From contig JAZGEF010000020.1 of assembly GCA_036478595.1 (NCBI GenBank), forward strand, positions 1 through 64,000: 64,000 nucleotides of DNA, written 5' to 3'. The stretch comes from Granulosicoccus sp036478595. GTDB lineage: Bacteria > Pseudomonadota > Gammaproteobacteria > Granulosicoccales > Granulosicoccaceae. The notes below the pieces were generated by a model. It had not been told where the DNA came from and made no database searches. It saw nothing but the letters and a program-made list of their open reading frames with translations. Made by a program: the position numbers and the translations under genes. The first letter of the stretch is position 1; every line of letters begins with the position of its first letter. Of the stretch, positions 55,101 through 62,698 are shown piece after piece.

Positions 55101-55375
55101 CCACCCATGGTGGGCAAGATCGCATCGGGTTGTTCACGTTCGATAATGGTGCTAACCACACGCCAATCGATTGGTTCGATATAGATTGCGTCCGCCATCG
55201 ATGGATCAGTCATGATAGTGGCAGGGTTTGAGTTGACCAGGATGACTCGATAGCCCTCCTCTCGTAGCGCTTTGCAAGCTTGCGCACCTGAATAATCAAA
55301 CTCACAGGCTTGCCCAATTACAATCGGGCCGGCACCAATGATGAGAATACTTTTTAGATCACTGCGCTTAGGCAT
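52151..55375 (-). CDS. carB: Carbamoyl-phosphate synthase large subunit CarB
   Basis: Makes carbamoyl phosphate from bicarbonate, ammonia (channelled from CarA) and two ATP, feeding pyrimidine and arginine synthesis. At 1074 residues it matches E. coli CarB (1073). Both ATP-grasp halves are visible, with starts SILIIGAGPIVIGQACEFDYSG and IMILGGGPNRIGQGIEFDY, and paired loops PSFTMGGSGGGIAYN and PSYVLGGRAMEIV. The C-terminal allosteric domain (FISVKEQDKPG, LLATDGTHTAIEEKG) is present, the usual site of UMP/ornithine control. It overlaps carA by 8 bases and greA by 4. Confidence 0.98.
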   Translation of the reverse strand: MPKRSDLKSILIIGAGPIVIGQACEFDYSGAQACKALREEGYRVILVNSNPATIMTDPSMADAIYIEPIDWRVVSTIIEREQPDAILPTMGGQTALNCALDLAREGVLEKFGVEMIGAKPDAIDMAEDREKFKQAMTDIGLATPTAAICHNMVDALEGLERIGFPCIIRPSFTMGGSGGGIAYNREEFIEIMTRGLDLSPTSEVLIEESVLGWKEYEMEVVRDHADNVIIVCSIENLDPMGIHTGDSITVAPAQTLTDKELQIMRNASIDVLRKIGVDTGGSNVQFAVNPENGDLIVIEMNPRVSRSSALASKATGFPIARVAAKLAVGFTLDELSNEITNGLTPASFEPSIDYVVTKIPRFAFEKFSAADSRLTTQMKSVGEVMAIGRTFKESLQKALRGLETGVAGFDPVMPSDLAEDELKITLERALREAREDRLWYVAEAFRAGYTMEHVKQHTAIDPWFLHQIEDIINTEKHVQASSLAAIGADQWLALKRDGFADARLAALLSEPESKVRAARLSHDVKPVFKRVDSCAAEFATSTAYLYSSYEQFCEAEPSDNKKIMILGGGPNRIGQGIEFDYCCVHAALALREAGFETIMVNCNPETVSTDFDISDRLYFEPLTLEDVLAIIDVEKPLGVIVHYGGQTPLNLARELQANGAPIIGTSPKAIDLAEDREQFQQMINKLGLRQPPNRTARNPEEAMALAEEIGYPLVVRPSYVLGGRAMEIVQHADELGRYMREAVSVSNDSPVLLDHFLNSAVEVDVDVVCDGKQVLIGGIMEHIEEAGIHSGDSACSLPPNNISEAHLQELRKQVSDMAMALEVVGLMNTQFAIKGEDIYVLEVNPRASRTVPFVSKATGQPLAKIAALCMAGVSLEEQGVVEAKPTGFFAVKESVFPFAKFPGVDPVLGPEMKSTGEVMGSGKTFGEAFYKAQLGASSVLPESGTVFISVKEQDKPGVIDVARQLVELGFSLLATDGTHTAIEEKGIPCARINKLQQGQPHILDEIKNGDIALVINTTDGRQAVSDSGYIRQSALQHKTPYTTTLSGAMAICAALTYRPEGPVYTLSDIHPEQT

Positions 55376-56480
55376 GTTTGGCCGACTGCATTAGTTGGAT
55401 AAATTGATCGAAGAGTCCGTCAACGTCGTGGGGGCCGGGGCTCGCTTCAGGGTGCCCTTGAAAACTGAACGCCGGCACGTCTAGACGTTTGATCCCCTGC
55501 AAGGACTGATCGAACAGCGACACATGCGTGATCGCGATGTTGTTGTTTAGCGTGTCGGGGTTAACCGCAAACCCATGATTCTGACTAGTAATTAACACGC
55601 GACCAGAAGCAGTATCTTGAACCGGGTGATTGGCACCATGATGGCCAAACTTCATTTTAAGCGTCTCTGCACCCGACGCCAGTGCAAGCAGTTGGTGGCC
55701 AAGACAGATACCAAAAACAGGCAGCTTAGTTTCCAGAATATTCTGAATTGCAGTTATTGCGTAATCACAGGGTTCAGGATCACCGGGGCCATTGGAAAGA
55801 AATACGCCATCTGGTTTCATCGCTAAAACATCAGTGGCAGGAGTTTGCGCTGGGACAACGGTGACTTGGCATCCTCTGTCTGCAAGCATCCTTAAGATGT
55901 TGTGCTTAATGCCGAAATCCATCGCGACAACGTGGAATTCGATATTGCTAGGTGCGGCCCAATCGTAAGTTTTTTTACAGCTGACCGCTTTCGCTAAATC
56001 TAAACCAGCAAGTCCCGGGAACGCTTTTGCAGATGCAACGGCCGCAGCAGAAACGTCTGCTCCCTTCTCTACATGACCACTAACGATACAACCTGCTTGA
56101 GCTCCACCATCACGTAAATGACGGGTCAGTGCTCGTGTATCAATATCGGCTATAGCACAAATTTTATGCTCTTGAAGGTAGTCCCCCAGGGACTGTGTTG
56201 AACGCCAATTGCTGTGTAAGGTGGGCATGTTTCGCACTATTAGCCCGCTCGCCATCACCGCAGTAGATTCAGTATCTTCAGAATTGCAACCGGTGTTGCC
56301 AATGTGAGGGTAAGTCAGTGTGACGAGCTGTTGAGAATAGGAAGGATCGGTGAGGATCTCTTGATAGCCTGTCATTGCGGTATTAAACACAACTTCGCCA
56401 ACTGTTTGTCCGTCAATACCGATGGCAGTACCCTTGAAGCAGGTACCATCAGCCAGCGCTAGCAAAGCAGGTCGGGACAC
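55368..56480 (-). CDS. carA: Carbamoyl-phosphate synthase small subunit CarA
   Basis: Glutamine amidotransferase subunit that releases ammonia for CarB. The 370-residue protein has the N-terminal domain (ALLALADGTCFKGTAIG, NTAMTGYQEILTDPSYSQQ) and the class-I glutaminase domain with the nucleophile Cys in FGICLGHQLLALASG and the His-Glu pair in FQGHPEASPGPHD. The start is set at GTG 56480: AAGGA lies about 10 bases upstream and SRPALLALADGT aligns with the usual CarA N-terminus. A TTG at 56507 would add nine unsupported residues. A candidate promoter and hairpin precede it. Confidence 0.96.
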   Translation of the reverse strand: MSRPALLALADGTCFKGTAIGIDGQTVGEVVFNTAMTGYQEILTDPSYSQQLVTLTYPHIGNTGCNSEDTESTAVMASGLIVRNMPTLHSNWRSTQSLGDYLQEHKICAIADIDTRALTRHLRDGGAQAGCIVSGHVEKGADVSAAAVASAKAFPGLAGLDLAKAVSCKKTYDWAAPSNIEFHVVAMDFGIKHNILRMLADRGCQVTVVPAQTPATDVLAMKPDGVFLSNGPGDPEPCDYAITAIQNILETKLPVFGICLGHQLLALASGAETLKMKFGHHGANHPVQDTASGRVLITSQNHGFAVNPDTLNNNIAITHVSLFDQSLQGIKRLDVPAFSFQGHPEASPGPHDVDGLFDQFIQLMQSAKHA

Positions 56481-56513
56481 AGTGATTATTTCCTTGGCAC
56501 ATAACAAATCGGT

Positions 56514-56548
56514 AAAAAAACGGGAAAGCAGATTAGTGCATTTCCCGT
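56514..56548 (-). terminator. Terminator/attenuator-like hairpin in the carA leader
   Basis: On the minus strand ACGGGAAA pairs perfectly with TTTCCCGT, and an inner GCA/TGC extends the stem past a one-base bulge to 11 pairs; a run of seven T follows. It ends about 33 bases before the carA GTG. It could simply end transcription from the parE/MBL genes upstream, or act as an attenuator if the carA transcript starts above it. Confidence 0.8.
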
Positions 56549-56561
56549 AGTTAACTCGCTT

Positions 56562-56591
56562 ATTTTACGCGCTAGTGAAAGAGATTGTCTA
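56562..56591 (-). promoter_or_regulatory. Candidate sigma-70 promoter of carAB-greA
   Basis: On the minus strand TAGACA (56586-56591) and TAAAAT (56562-56567) each match the consensus at five of six positions, with an 18-base spacer. Expected start of transcription is near 56555, just before the hairpin at 56514-56548, so the hairpin would lie at the very 5' end of the carA message. Confidence 0.5.
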
Positions 56592-56639
56592 TCACATTGA
56601 AGTGCTTATTGATGAACGGTTGGACGCACGCTTGAACAA

Positions 56640-57653
56640 TTAAGCGGAGGTGGTCTGGAACTGTACAACTGACTGATCGCTGAGCTCAGCTAGCGAACCG
56701 AGATTGCACAAATATTTTGTATGTGCCAACGATTCTCCCAGCGCGAAGGACAACTGTTGTGCATCCAGCTCACGCTTGAACAGCACATCAAACAAGTCGC
56801 TCGCCGATTGAGGCGTATGGCAGGCGTTAAGTATTTGATCGCAACGCTGCTCGTGATGCGCCAACAACTCGTCAATGCGGTCATGCAAACCGAAAAACGG
56901 CAAACCGTGAGAAGGTAGTACTAAAGTATCCGAAGGCAACAGCCGCAGCTCATTTAACGTACCAATAAAGCTCCTAAGCGGATCATCATCGGAGGTGTTA
57001 GGCATCAAGCTGACATTAGGTGAAATAGTCGGTAAGACTTGATCAGCTGCAATCAACACATTCGCTTCGGCATCAAACAGCATAATCATAGAGGGCGCGT
57101 GCCCCTTGCCCACTTTCACTTGATAGTTTCTACCACCCAACAAAATTGTGTTGCCAGCCCTTAGGTAATTACACCGTGCAGGTGGTTCAGACAACATCTT
57201 TCGATATCCATTGCCTCGCTTCAACGCTTGATCGATTGCATCACCAACAATGCCATGTTGCTGGTACCAGTTTGCATAGTACTCACCCGAATCCTTATCT
57301 GAATAACTCCACAAGCGACACACAATTTCAAATTCAACTTCGTGGCTTAGTACCGTCACTCCGAGCTCAGCAAACCAACCTGCCAAACCTGAGTGATCCG
57401 GATGAAAATGCGTTATCAGCAATTGATCGGGTAAGCCTATTTTGTCGATGTGAGTTTGCATCGCTGCGATCGAATTAGGGTTATGTACACCGGTATCCAC
57501 CAGCGTAGATTGTGAAGGTGAATTCAGATACCAGCAATTAACATGATCAAGCACAAACGGTAACGACTGGCGGACCCAATGAACCCCATCGCATACCGCT
57601 ATGTGTTCGCCCGGGAGAGGTGCAGCTGCGTGGGGAAACTCAAGATTGCTCAT
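56640..57653 (-). CDS. Metallo-beta-lactamase-fold hydrolase
   Basis: A 337-residue MBL-fold protein. The dinuclear metal motif is THFHPDHSGLAGW (HxHxDH); later ligands are the His in VGKGHAPSMIMLFD, the Asp in LIAADQVLPT and the His in VLPSHGLPFFGLHDR. The C-terminal ~80 residues are helical (HHEQRCDQILN, FDVLFKRELDAQQ, ALGESLAHTKYLCNLG) like the winged-helix extension of LACTB2-type hydrolases. Substrate is unknown (thioester, nucleic acid or other). ATG 57653 overlaps the parE stop by 4 bases, so the two are translated together. Confidence 0.88.
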   Translation of the reverse strand: MSNLEFPHAAAPLPGEHIAVCDGVHWVRQSLPFVLDHVNCWYLNSPSQSTLVDTGVHNPNSIAAMQTHIDKIGLPDQLLITHFHPDHSGLAGWFAELGVTVLSHEVEFEIVCRLWSYSDKDSGEYYANWYQQHGIVGDAIDQALKRGNGYRKMLSEPPARCNYLRAGNTILLGGRNYQVKVGKGHAPSMIMLFDAEANVLIAADQVLPTISPNVSLMPNTSDDDPLRSFIGTLNELRLLPSDTLVLPSHGLPFFGLHDRIDELLAHHEQRCDQILNACHTPQSASDLFDVLFKRELDAQQLSFALGESLAHTKYLCNLGSLAELSDQSVVQFQTTSA

Positions 57654-59536
57654 ACGTCCGCTAAATCGCCCTTACTCTCCAACCATTTTTTGCGATCGGT
57701 TGCGCGCTTTCGTGCAAGCATCATGTCCATGGTTTTATTGGTGTCGTCGCCATCGGTTATGGTTAATCTGACCAGCCGGCGTGTGTCAGGCGCAACTGAT
57801 GTTTCTCGCAACTGCAAGGGGTTCATTTCGCCCAGACCTTTAAACCGCGTTACCGATACCTTGCCCTTCTTTTTCTCGGCTTCGATCCTATCCATTATCG
57901 CTTGGCGTTCGGGTTCGTCAACGGCGTAAAACACCTCCTTACCGCAGTCAATACGAAACAATGGCGGCATTGCCACGTACACGTGCCCAGCCTCGACCAA
58001 GGGGCGAAAATGCCGCAAGAAGAGCGCGCATAATAATGTGGCGATGTGTGCACCATCCGAATCAGCATCAGCCAATATGCAAATTTTGCCGTAACGCAAA
58101 CGGCTCAAATCAGTTGTACCCGGTTCCATGCCGATGGCAACGGAAATATCATGCACCTCTTGCGAACCCAGTATTTGATCAACGCTGGTTTCCCAGGTAT
58201 TCAGTATTTTACCGCGCAACGGCATGATGGCTTGAAATTCTCGATCGCGAGCCTGTTTTGCCGATCCACCCGCTGAATCACCCTCCACTAAGAAAAGCTC
58301 CGTGCGTGCTAAATCGGTCGATGAGCAGTCAGCCAACTTACCCGGAAGCGCAGGCCCACTTGTCACTTTCTTGCGCACGACCTTCTTGCCTGCTTTTGCA
58401 CGCGTTTGAGCGTTGGCGATAGCATGGGCTGCGATCTGATCACCAGTTTCAGGATGTTGATTGAGCCACTGTGCAGTGTGATCCTTTACAACACCTGATA
58501 CAAACACCGCGCATTCGCGAGACGACAGCCGCTCTTTAGTTTGACCAGAGAATTGGGGATCGGACATTTTTATCGACAGCACATAACTTAAGCCGTCCCA
58601 TACATCTTCTGGCGTAATTTTTACACCACGTGGCAACAGGTTTCTAAAATCAGAAAATTCTCGTACAGCATCTGTTAAACCGGTACGTAGCCCGTTAACA
58701 TGTGTGCCGCCTTGAGCGGTGGGCACTAGATTCACATAGCTTTCTTGCACAGCTTCGCCGCCATCTGGCAACCAAGCCACTGCCCAATCGGCCGCTTCAT
58801 TGCTAGCTTCCATACTGGCATGCAACGGCTGTTCTGGAAGTCGAACAAAGCCTTCAAGTGATCCAGTCAGGTAATCAACTAATCCATCGTCATACAGCCA
58901 TTCATCTTTTTCCCCTGTGGCCTCATCGTGCAATCGAACCCGTAAACCTGGGCAAAGCACTGCTTTAGCGCGAAGCAAATGACGCAAGCGTAGTAATAAG
59001 ATCTTGTCTGAATCAAAATATTTTTTGTCTGGCCAGAAGCGGATCGAGGTGCCGGTATTTCGTTGACCCACTTTGCCCATTGGCTTGAGCTTTTTATCGA
59101 CGTTTCCGCCCTTAAATGTCGCCAGAAACTCCTGCCCTCCGCGCCGAATGGTCACTTCGAGTTTTTTGGATAAGGCGTTAACCACGGACACGCCGACCCC
59201 ATGCAAACCACCGGAAAATTTATAATTCTCATCAGAGAACTTACCGCCGGCATGCAAAGTTGTCAGGATGACCTCGACCGCCGGCTTCTTCATTTGTTTA
59301 TGCATATCCACCGGCATGCCGCGCCCATCATCAGACACCTCCAGAGAACCATCTTTAAAGAGCTTCACTTTGATATCGGAAGCATGGCCAGCCAGGGCCT
59401 CATCAACACTATTATCGATAACCTCTTGTGCCAGATGATTGGGCCGCTGCGTATCGGTGTACATACCTGGTCGCTTTCTGACCGGGTCCAGCCCAGTCAG
59501 TACTTCTATCGACGAGGCGTCATATTTGCGACTCAC
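57650..59536 (-). CDS. parE: DNA topoisomerase IV subunit B ParE
   Basis: ATPase subunit of topoisomerase IV, which decatenates chromosomes. The 628-residue protein (E. coli 630) shows the GHKL ATP site (EVIDNSVDEALAGHA, SDDGRGMPVDMH, GGLHGVGVSVVNALS), QTKERLSSRE, and the Toprim motif LVEGDSAGGSAKQARDREFQAI with IMPLRGKILN. The start is GTG 59536, with AGGGGG six bases upstream; an upstream TTG at 59596 is in frame but lacks a ribosome site. The short Toprim region and RPNHLAQEVIDN fit ParE, not GyrB. parC is not here. Confidence 0.95.
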   Translation of the reverse strand: MSRKYDASSIEVLTGLDPVRKRPGMYTDTQRPNHLAQEVIDNSVDEALAGHASDIKVKLFKDGSLEVSDDGRGMPVDMHKQMKKPAVEVILTTLHAGGKFSDENYKFSGGLHGVGVSVVNALSKKLEVTIRRGGQEFLATFKGGNVDKKLKPMGKVGQRNTGTSIRFWPDKKYFDSDKILLLRLRHLLRAKAVLCPGLRVRLHDEATGEKDEWLYDDGLVDYLTGSLEGFVRLPEQPLHASMEASNEAADWAVAWLPDGGEAVQESYVNLVPTAQGGTHVNGLRTGLTDAVREFSDFRNLLPRGVKITPEDVWDGLSYVLSIKMSDPQFSGQTKERLSSRECAVFVSGVVKDHTAQWLNQHPETGDQIAAHAIANAQTRAKAGKKVVRKKVTSGPALPGKLADCSSTDLARTELFLVEGDSAGGSAKQARDREFQAIMPLRGKILNTWETSVDQILGSQEVHDISVAIGMEPGTTDLSRLRYGKICILADADSDGAHIATLLCALFLRHFRPLVEAGHVYVAMPPLFRIDCGKEVFYAVDEPERQAIMDRIEAEKKKGKVSVTRFKGLGEMNPLQLRETSVAPDTRRLVRLTITDGDDTNKTMDMMLARKRATDRKKWLESKGDLADV

Positions 59537-59692
59537 AATCGCCCCCTTAAGGCAGCACTGTTCTTTTGGTTTTGCATAAGCCGAAGTGTAGCGCATGGCT
59601 CACTGCAACGTTATTTGTTGTATCGATACTGGAGCTTCTGGTCTTAAACCACACACTAATTCCCTCACCTATACATGTCCTTGTGATTTCTC

Positions 59693-60055
59693 ATGACCGA
59701 GTCCCCATTTATCATCCAGTTGGATGAGCAGAATTTTGCCAATGTTGTCATTGAAGGTTCGGACAAGCAGCCCGTGCTGGTCGACTTTTGAGCGGATTGG
59801 TGCCCTCCGTGCAAGGCCTTAATGCCCACGCTCGAAAAGCTGGCAATCGAATACGACGATGCCTTCATTTTGGCCAAACTTGATACTGAGAAGCACAAAG
59901 CTATTGCCCAGCAATTTGGTATACGAAGCTTGCCGATCGTAAAACTGTTCAGAAACACGAAACTTGCCGATGAATTCATGGGTGCGCAGCCAGAATCAGC
60001 CATTAGAGCCTTCCTTGAGCAGCATCTTGGGCAAGATCATGTGGCCGATACTTGA
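59693..60055 (+). pseudogene. Thioredoxin-domain gene interrupted by an in-frame TGA
   Basis: From ATG 59693 the frame encodes a complete thioredoxin domain of 120 codons up to TGA 60053-60055, except for an internal TGA at 59789-59791. This is codon 33, where the adjacent paralogue has TGG (Trp of DFWADWC). After the TGA the frame continues without indels: ADWCPPCKALMP (active site CPPC instead of CGPC), LAKLDTEKH, RSLPIVKLF and a final AFLEQHLGQ. The start, MTESPFIIQLDEQNF, is almost the same as in cnoX at 60111, so it is a tandem duplicate of the thioredoxin part only. A restart at ATG 59822 would lack the CxxC. Most likely a young pseudogene; readthrough or sequencing error is possible. 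Confidence 0.85.
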
Positions 60056-60110
60056 AACTTTGATGCACAAGCTACACACTAGGGGCTTCACAGACAATAA
60101 ATAGAGTTCC

Positions 60111-60995
60111 ATGACCGAGTCTCCATTCATCATCCAGCTGGATGAGCAAAATTTTGTCGACGTTGTTGTTGAAGGATCAGACAAGCAGCCAGTATTAGTT
60201 GATTTTTGGGCAGATTGGTGTGGCCCTTGTAAGGCCTTGATGCCCATACTCGAAAAGCTGGCCGTGGAGTACAACGGCGCGTTTGTGCTGGCCAAGCTTG
60301 ATACTGAAAAACACCCTGGCATTGCACAACAACTCGGCATCAAAAGCTTGCCGACTGTAAAATTGTTCAAGAATAAGCAGCTTGTCGACGAGTTTATGGG
60401 GGCGCTGCCTGAATCTGACGTCAGAACCTTCCTAAATACGCACATCGAAGCGCCAAAGGAGGAAAGCGAGGAACCCGCTGTCGAATCTGTTGTCGAGACA
60501 GCCATGCAGTTATTTGAAGCAGGCGAAACCGATAAGGCTCGTGAACAACTTCAAGCTGCACAAAAAGCAGATCCAGAAGACTCTGAGGTGTTGCTCGCAC
60601 TTGGGCAGGTTTGCGTAAGTTCGGGTGATCTCGACACTGCCAAAAGCTGTTTGAGTGCGTTGCCTGATGATATTAAAAATGGCACCGCGGGCGCGCGCTT
60701 GTCGGGCACTATCGAACTGGCACAGGAAGTTGATACCAGTAAAACTCATCAGGAGCTAGAAGCCGCTCACAAAGCTCAACCTGATGATGCCGACGCTCGC
60801 TATAAATTTGCAGTGTCCACTGCCCTAACCGGCGACATACAAGGCGCGATGGATCACTTGCTAGTGTTGGTTCAAAAGGCACCTGACTACAACGATGGTG
60901 CAGCCAGAACAAAATTGCTCGCCTTATTTAATGTGTTAGGTGAAGATCCACTGGCTGGGCAATATCGCCGCAAATTATTTGGACTACTGAACTAG
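60111..60995 (+). CDS. cnoX: Thioredoxin-TPR co-chaperone CnoX (YbbN-like)
   Basis: A 294-residue protein with a thioredoxin domain (~1-110) and a helical TPR-like C-terminal half (~125-294; AMQLFEAGETDKAREQLQAA, DSEVLLALGQVCVSSGDLDTA, DADARYKFAVSTALTGDI). CnoX protects substrates from oxidation and passes them to GroEL. Its active site is Cys37-Gly-Pro-Cys40 after DFWADW; E. coli CnoX has lost this redox pair, so this version may still be an active disulfide reductase. It follows the interrupted thioredoxin copy by 55 bases; its stop abuts that of the convergent DUF2007 gene directly. Confidence 0.92.
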   Translation: MTESPFIIQLDEQNFVDVVVEGSDKQPVLVDFWADWCGPCKALMPILEKLAVEYNGAFVLAKLDTEKHPGIAQQLGIKSLPTVKLFKNKQLVDEFMGALPESDVRTFLNTHIEAPKEESEEPAVESVVETAMQLFEAGETDKAREQLQAAQKADPEDSEVLLALGQVCVSSGDLDTAKSCLSALPDDIKNGTAGARLSGTIELAQEVDTSKTHQELEAAHKAQPDDADARYKFAVSTALTGDIQGAMDHLLVLVQKAPDYNDGAARTKLLALFNVLGEDPLAGQYRRKLFGLLN

Positions 60996-61328
60996 CTATT
61001 GGCCGAAGAGATTGTCAGCAGTACTAACTGCAGCGCCGCATTGCCAACAGTGACTAAATTGAGAGCCAAGCTGCTCGCCACATTGCGGACAGCTGACGTC
61101 TTTGCCTCTAGGCAGCAGCGACTCGCGCTCGATAGATATTATTATTAAGCGAGCCTGATCATAGTCAACGGCATCTTCGATCCAGACTGATAAAATGTCA
61201 CCCGGTGGAAGCTCTCCCACCGCGCCCGACAAGTACCTACCATGCACCCGGCAATTGATGCCCGCACCATCCAAAGAATCAGCCACGCGTTGCGCGTCCA
61301 GCTGATTTTCTGCTGAATACACTTTCAT
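60996..61328 (-). CDS. DUF2007 (putative signal-transducing) protein with zinc ribbon
   Basis: A 110-residue protein. The N-terminal half (KVYSAENQLDAQRVADSLDGAGINCRV in consecutive segments, then ILSVWIEDAVDYDQARLII) is DUF2007, a small ferredoxin-like fold with suggested but unproven signalling function. The C-terminal ~35 residues hold a CPQCG...CWQCG zinc-ribbon pair. ATG 61328 starts the domain directly; ATG 61355 would overlap ygfZ by 11 bases and adds nine residues. It follows ygfZ by 16 bases and is probably co-transcribed with it. Confidence 0.85.
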   Translation of the reverse strand: MKVYSAENQLDAQRVADSLDGAGINCRVHGRYLSGAVGELPPGDILSVWIEDAVDYDQARLIIISIERESLLPRGKDVSCPQCGEQLGSQFSHCWQCGAAVSTADNLFGQ

Positions 61329-61344
61329 TCTTACTGTTAACCCC

Positions 61345-62268
61345 CTAGGGTTCATCGTATGGCAAAGTTTGTTTGGATAGCGGCTGTCCGGCCATCATTA
61401 AAGCCTCATCCACGTTTGCAATCTTCATCACGGCAAGTAGTTGCACGCCCTCATCCGTCGCTACTGCATCTATTACAACGCCTACTTCTGTGTCGTCAGC
61501 AGTAGTGATTGGCGCTCCAGCCGGTGGCGCATCATCACCCGCTAATGTAAATCGCAACATTTGGCGTTTTAGTTTGCCAAGGTATTGCATGCGCGCAACA
61601 ATCTCCTGCCCTGGATAACAACCATGAGTAAAACTCAAACCGCCCGCCTGCTGCAAGTTAATCATTTGTGGGACAAACTGCTCCACAGTGGCCGCAAAGA
61701 GGCTCGGAATACCTGCCTGAATTTTTTGTAGCCGCCATGCATTAACATCCGCTATATCAGTACCGGCATTGAGTAGCGTTTGCTGAGCATCAGCGCCAGC
61801 AATGAACAGCGTTTGCACCTCACCTGTTCGTACCCAATTACCAACTTCATTGGTCTTAACATCCATCACTTGGGGCAAAGCCGGTATGTCGGGCCGTTCA
61901 ATGTCAAACGAGTCGGCTTTCGGCAGAATGACACCGCTGCACAACAGGTCATTACGGGCCACAATCTTGACGTCCGCCCGCATCACAAACATTTGCAAGC
62001 GCTTGCTTGTCGGGTCGAGCAAATCGCGGTGTAGGACTAAGCGGTACCCTTCATCGATGGCAAACACGGTGAACAAGGCCAATAATCGACCTTTGGGATT
62101 ACAGTAGCCAGAGAGCTGTGCACGATTGCTCGTCGCTTCGGCTAAGTCATTACAAAATTGTCCTTTCAAAAAAGACTGTGCATCTGAGCCCGTCGCATCG
62201 AGCACTGCATAATCAGGCAATTCGACCAATGCTGGGCTGGTGAGCTCATGTACAACCGGATTAATCAC
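61345..62268 (-). CDS. ygfZ: Folate-binding Fe-S assembly/repair protein YgfZ
   Basis: A folate-dependent protein of the GcvT-like fold that helps make or repair certain iron-sulfur enzymes. The 307-residue protein carries the family signature GCYPGQEIVARMQYLGKLKR (Cys essential in E. coli YgfZ), an N-terminal DATGSDAQSFLKGQFCNDL segment and SGYCNPKGRLLALF. The start is GTG 62268, with AGGGG eight bases upstream; a TTG at 62343 is in frame but unsupported. It diverges from the sdh operon, whose SdhB product (not in view) is an Fe-S protein. Confidence 0.92.
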   Translation of the reverse strand: MINPVVHELTSPALVELPDYAVLDATGSDAQSFLKGQFCNDLAEATSNRAQLSGYCNPKGRLLALFTVFAIDEGYRLVLHRDLLDPTSKRLQMFVMRADVKIVARNDLLCSGVILPKADSFDIERPDIPALPQVMDVKTNEVGNWVRTGEVQTLFIAGADAQQTLLNAGTDIADVNAWRLQKIQAGIPSLFAATVEQFVPQMINLQQAGGLSFTHGCYPGQEIVARMQYLGKLKRQMLRFTLAGDDAPPAGAPITTADDTEVGVVIDAVATDEGVQLLAVMKIANVDEALMMAGQPLSKQTLPYDEP

Positions 62269-62351
62269 TGTCTTACCCCTATACGTATTGATACAGCAGT
62301 GTACCTGCAACAGTATATTTGGTGCGGTGGTGGGTACAATCAAGCCTAATT

Positions 62352-62360
62352 TGCTACAAT
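62352..62360 (+). promoter_or_regulatory. Candidate extended -10 promoter of the sdh operon
   Basis: TGCTACAAT matches the extended -10 form TG-N-TATAAT with one mismatch. No good -35 is seen 17 bases upstream, which extended -10 promoters can tolerate. Predicted start is near 62367, about 75 bases before the DUF1674 gene. Confidence 0.35.
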
Positions 62361-62441
62361 ACTAGCTATCAATTTACTAAATTGACACCAATCGTGACCA
62401 CTGGTAACTCTGCTGACCAAGCTGCTAACCGAGACGCCGAT

Positions 62442-62678
62442 ATGACCGATATTCCCATCGATACCGCTTCAAAAGGCCCCGCTTGTACTACCAACGAAAG
62501 CGCTAATGTGGCCGCCGCGAAACCCGCTACAGTTAATGCAGCGGATACGATTAAAACCGTATTTGCTAAGGGCATTATTGCCAAAACCCTACCCGCTAAA
62601 GAGCTAGGCGGCCCAAAAGGCCTCGAGCCCACTCGCTATGGTGATTGGGAAAAAAACGGTCGCTGTTCAGACTTCTAA
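62442..62678 (+). CDS. DUF1674/SDHAF4-type succinate dehydrogenase assembly factor
   Basis: A 78-residue protein with the diagnostic C-terminus ELGGPKGLEPTRYGDWEKNG then RCSDF. This is the DUF1674 family, whose eukaryotic member SDHAF4 binds flavinylated SdhA and promotes its assembly. The N-terminal half is a low-complexity Ala/Thr/Lys-rich tail. ATG 62442 is preferred; GTG 62394 is an alternative that adds 16 residues. It lies 20 bases before sdhC on the same strand, and this position supports the function. Confidence 0.88.
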   Translation: MTDIPIDTASKGPACTTNESANVAAAKPATVNAADTIKTVFAKGIIAKTLPAKELGGPKGLEPTRYGDWEKNGRCSDF

Positions 62679-62698
62679 CGAAGGAACCAAACAACTCA

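Noticed and set aside
59789..59791. TGA as a selenocysteine codon
   Set aside because: The position aligns with a structural Trp, not with a catalytic Cys, and both active-site Cys follow as normal TGC codons.
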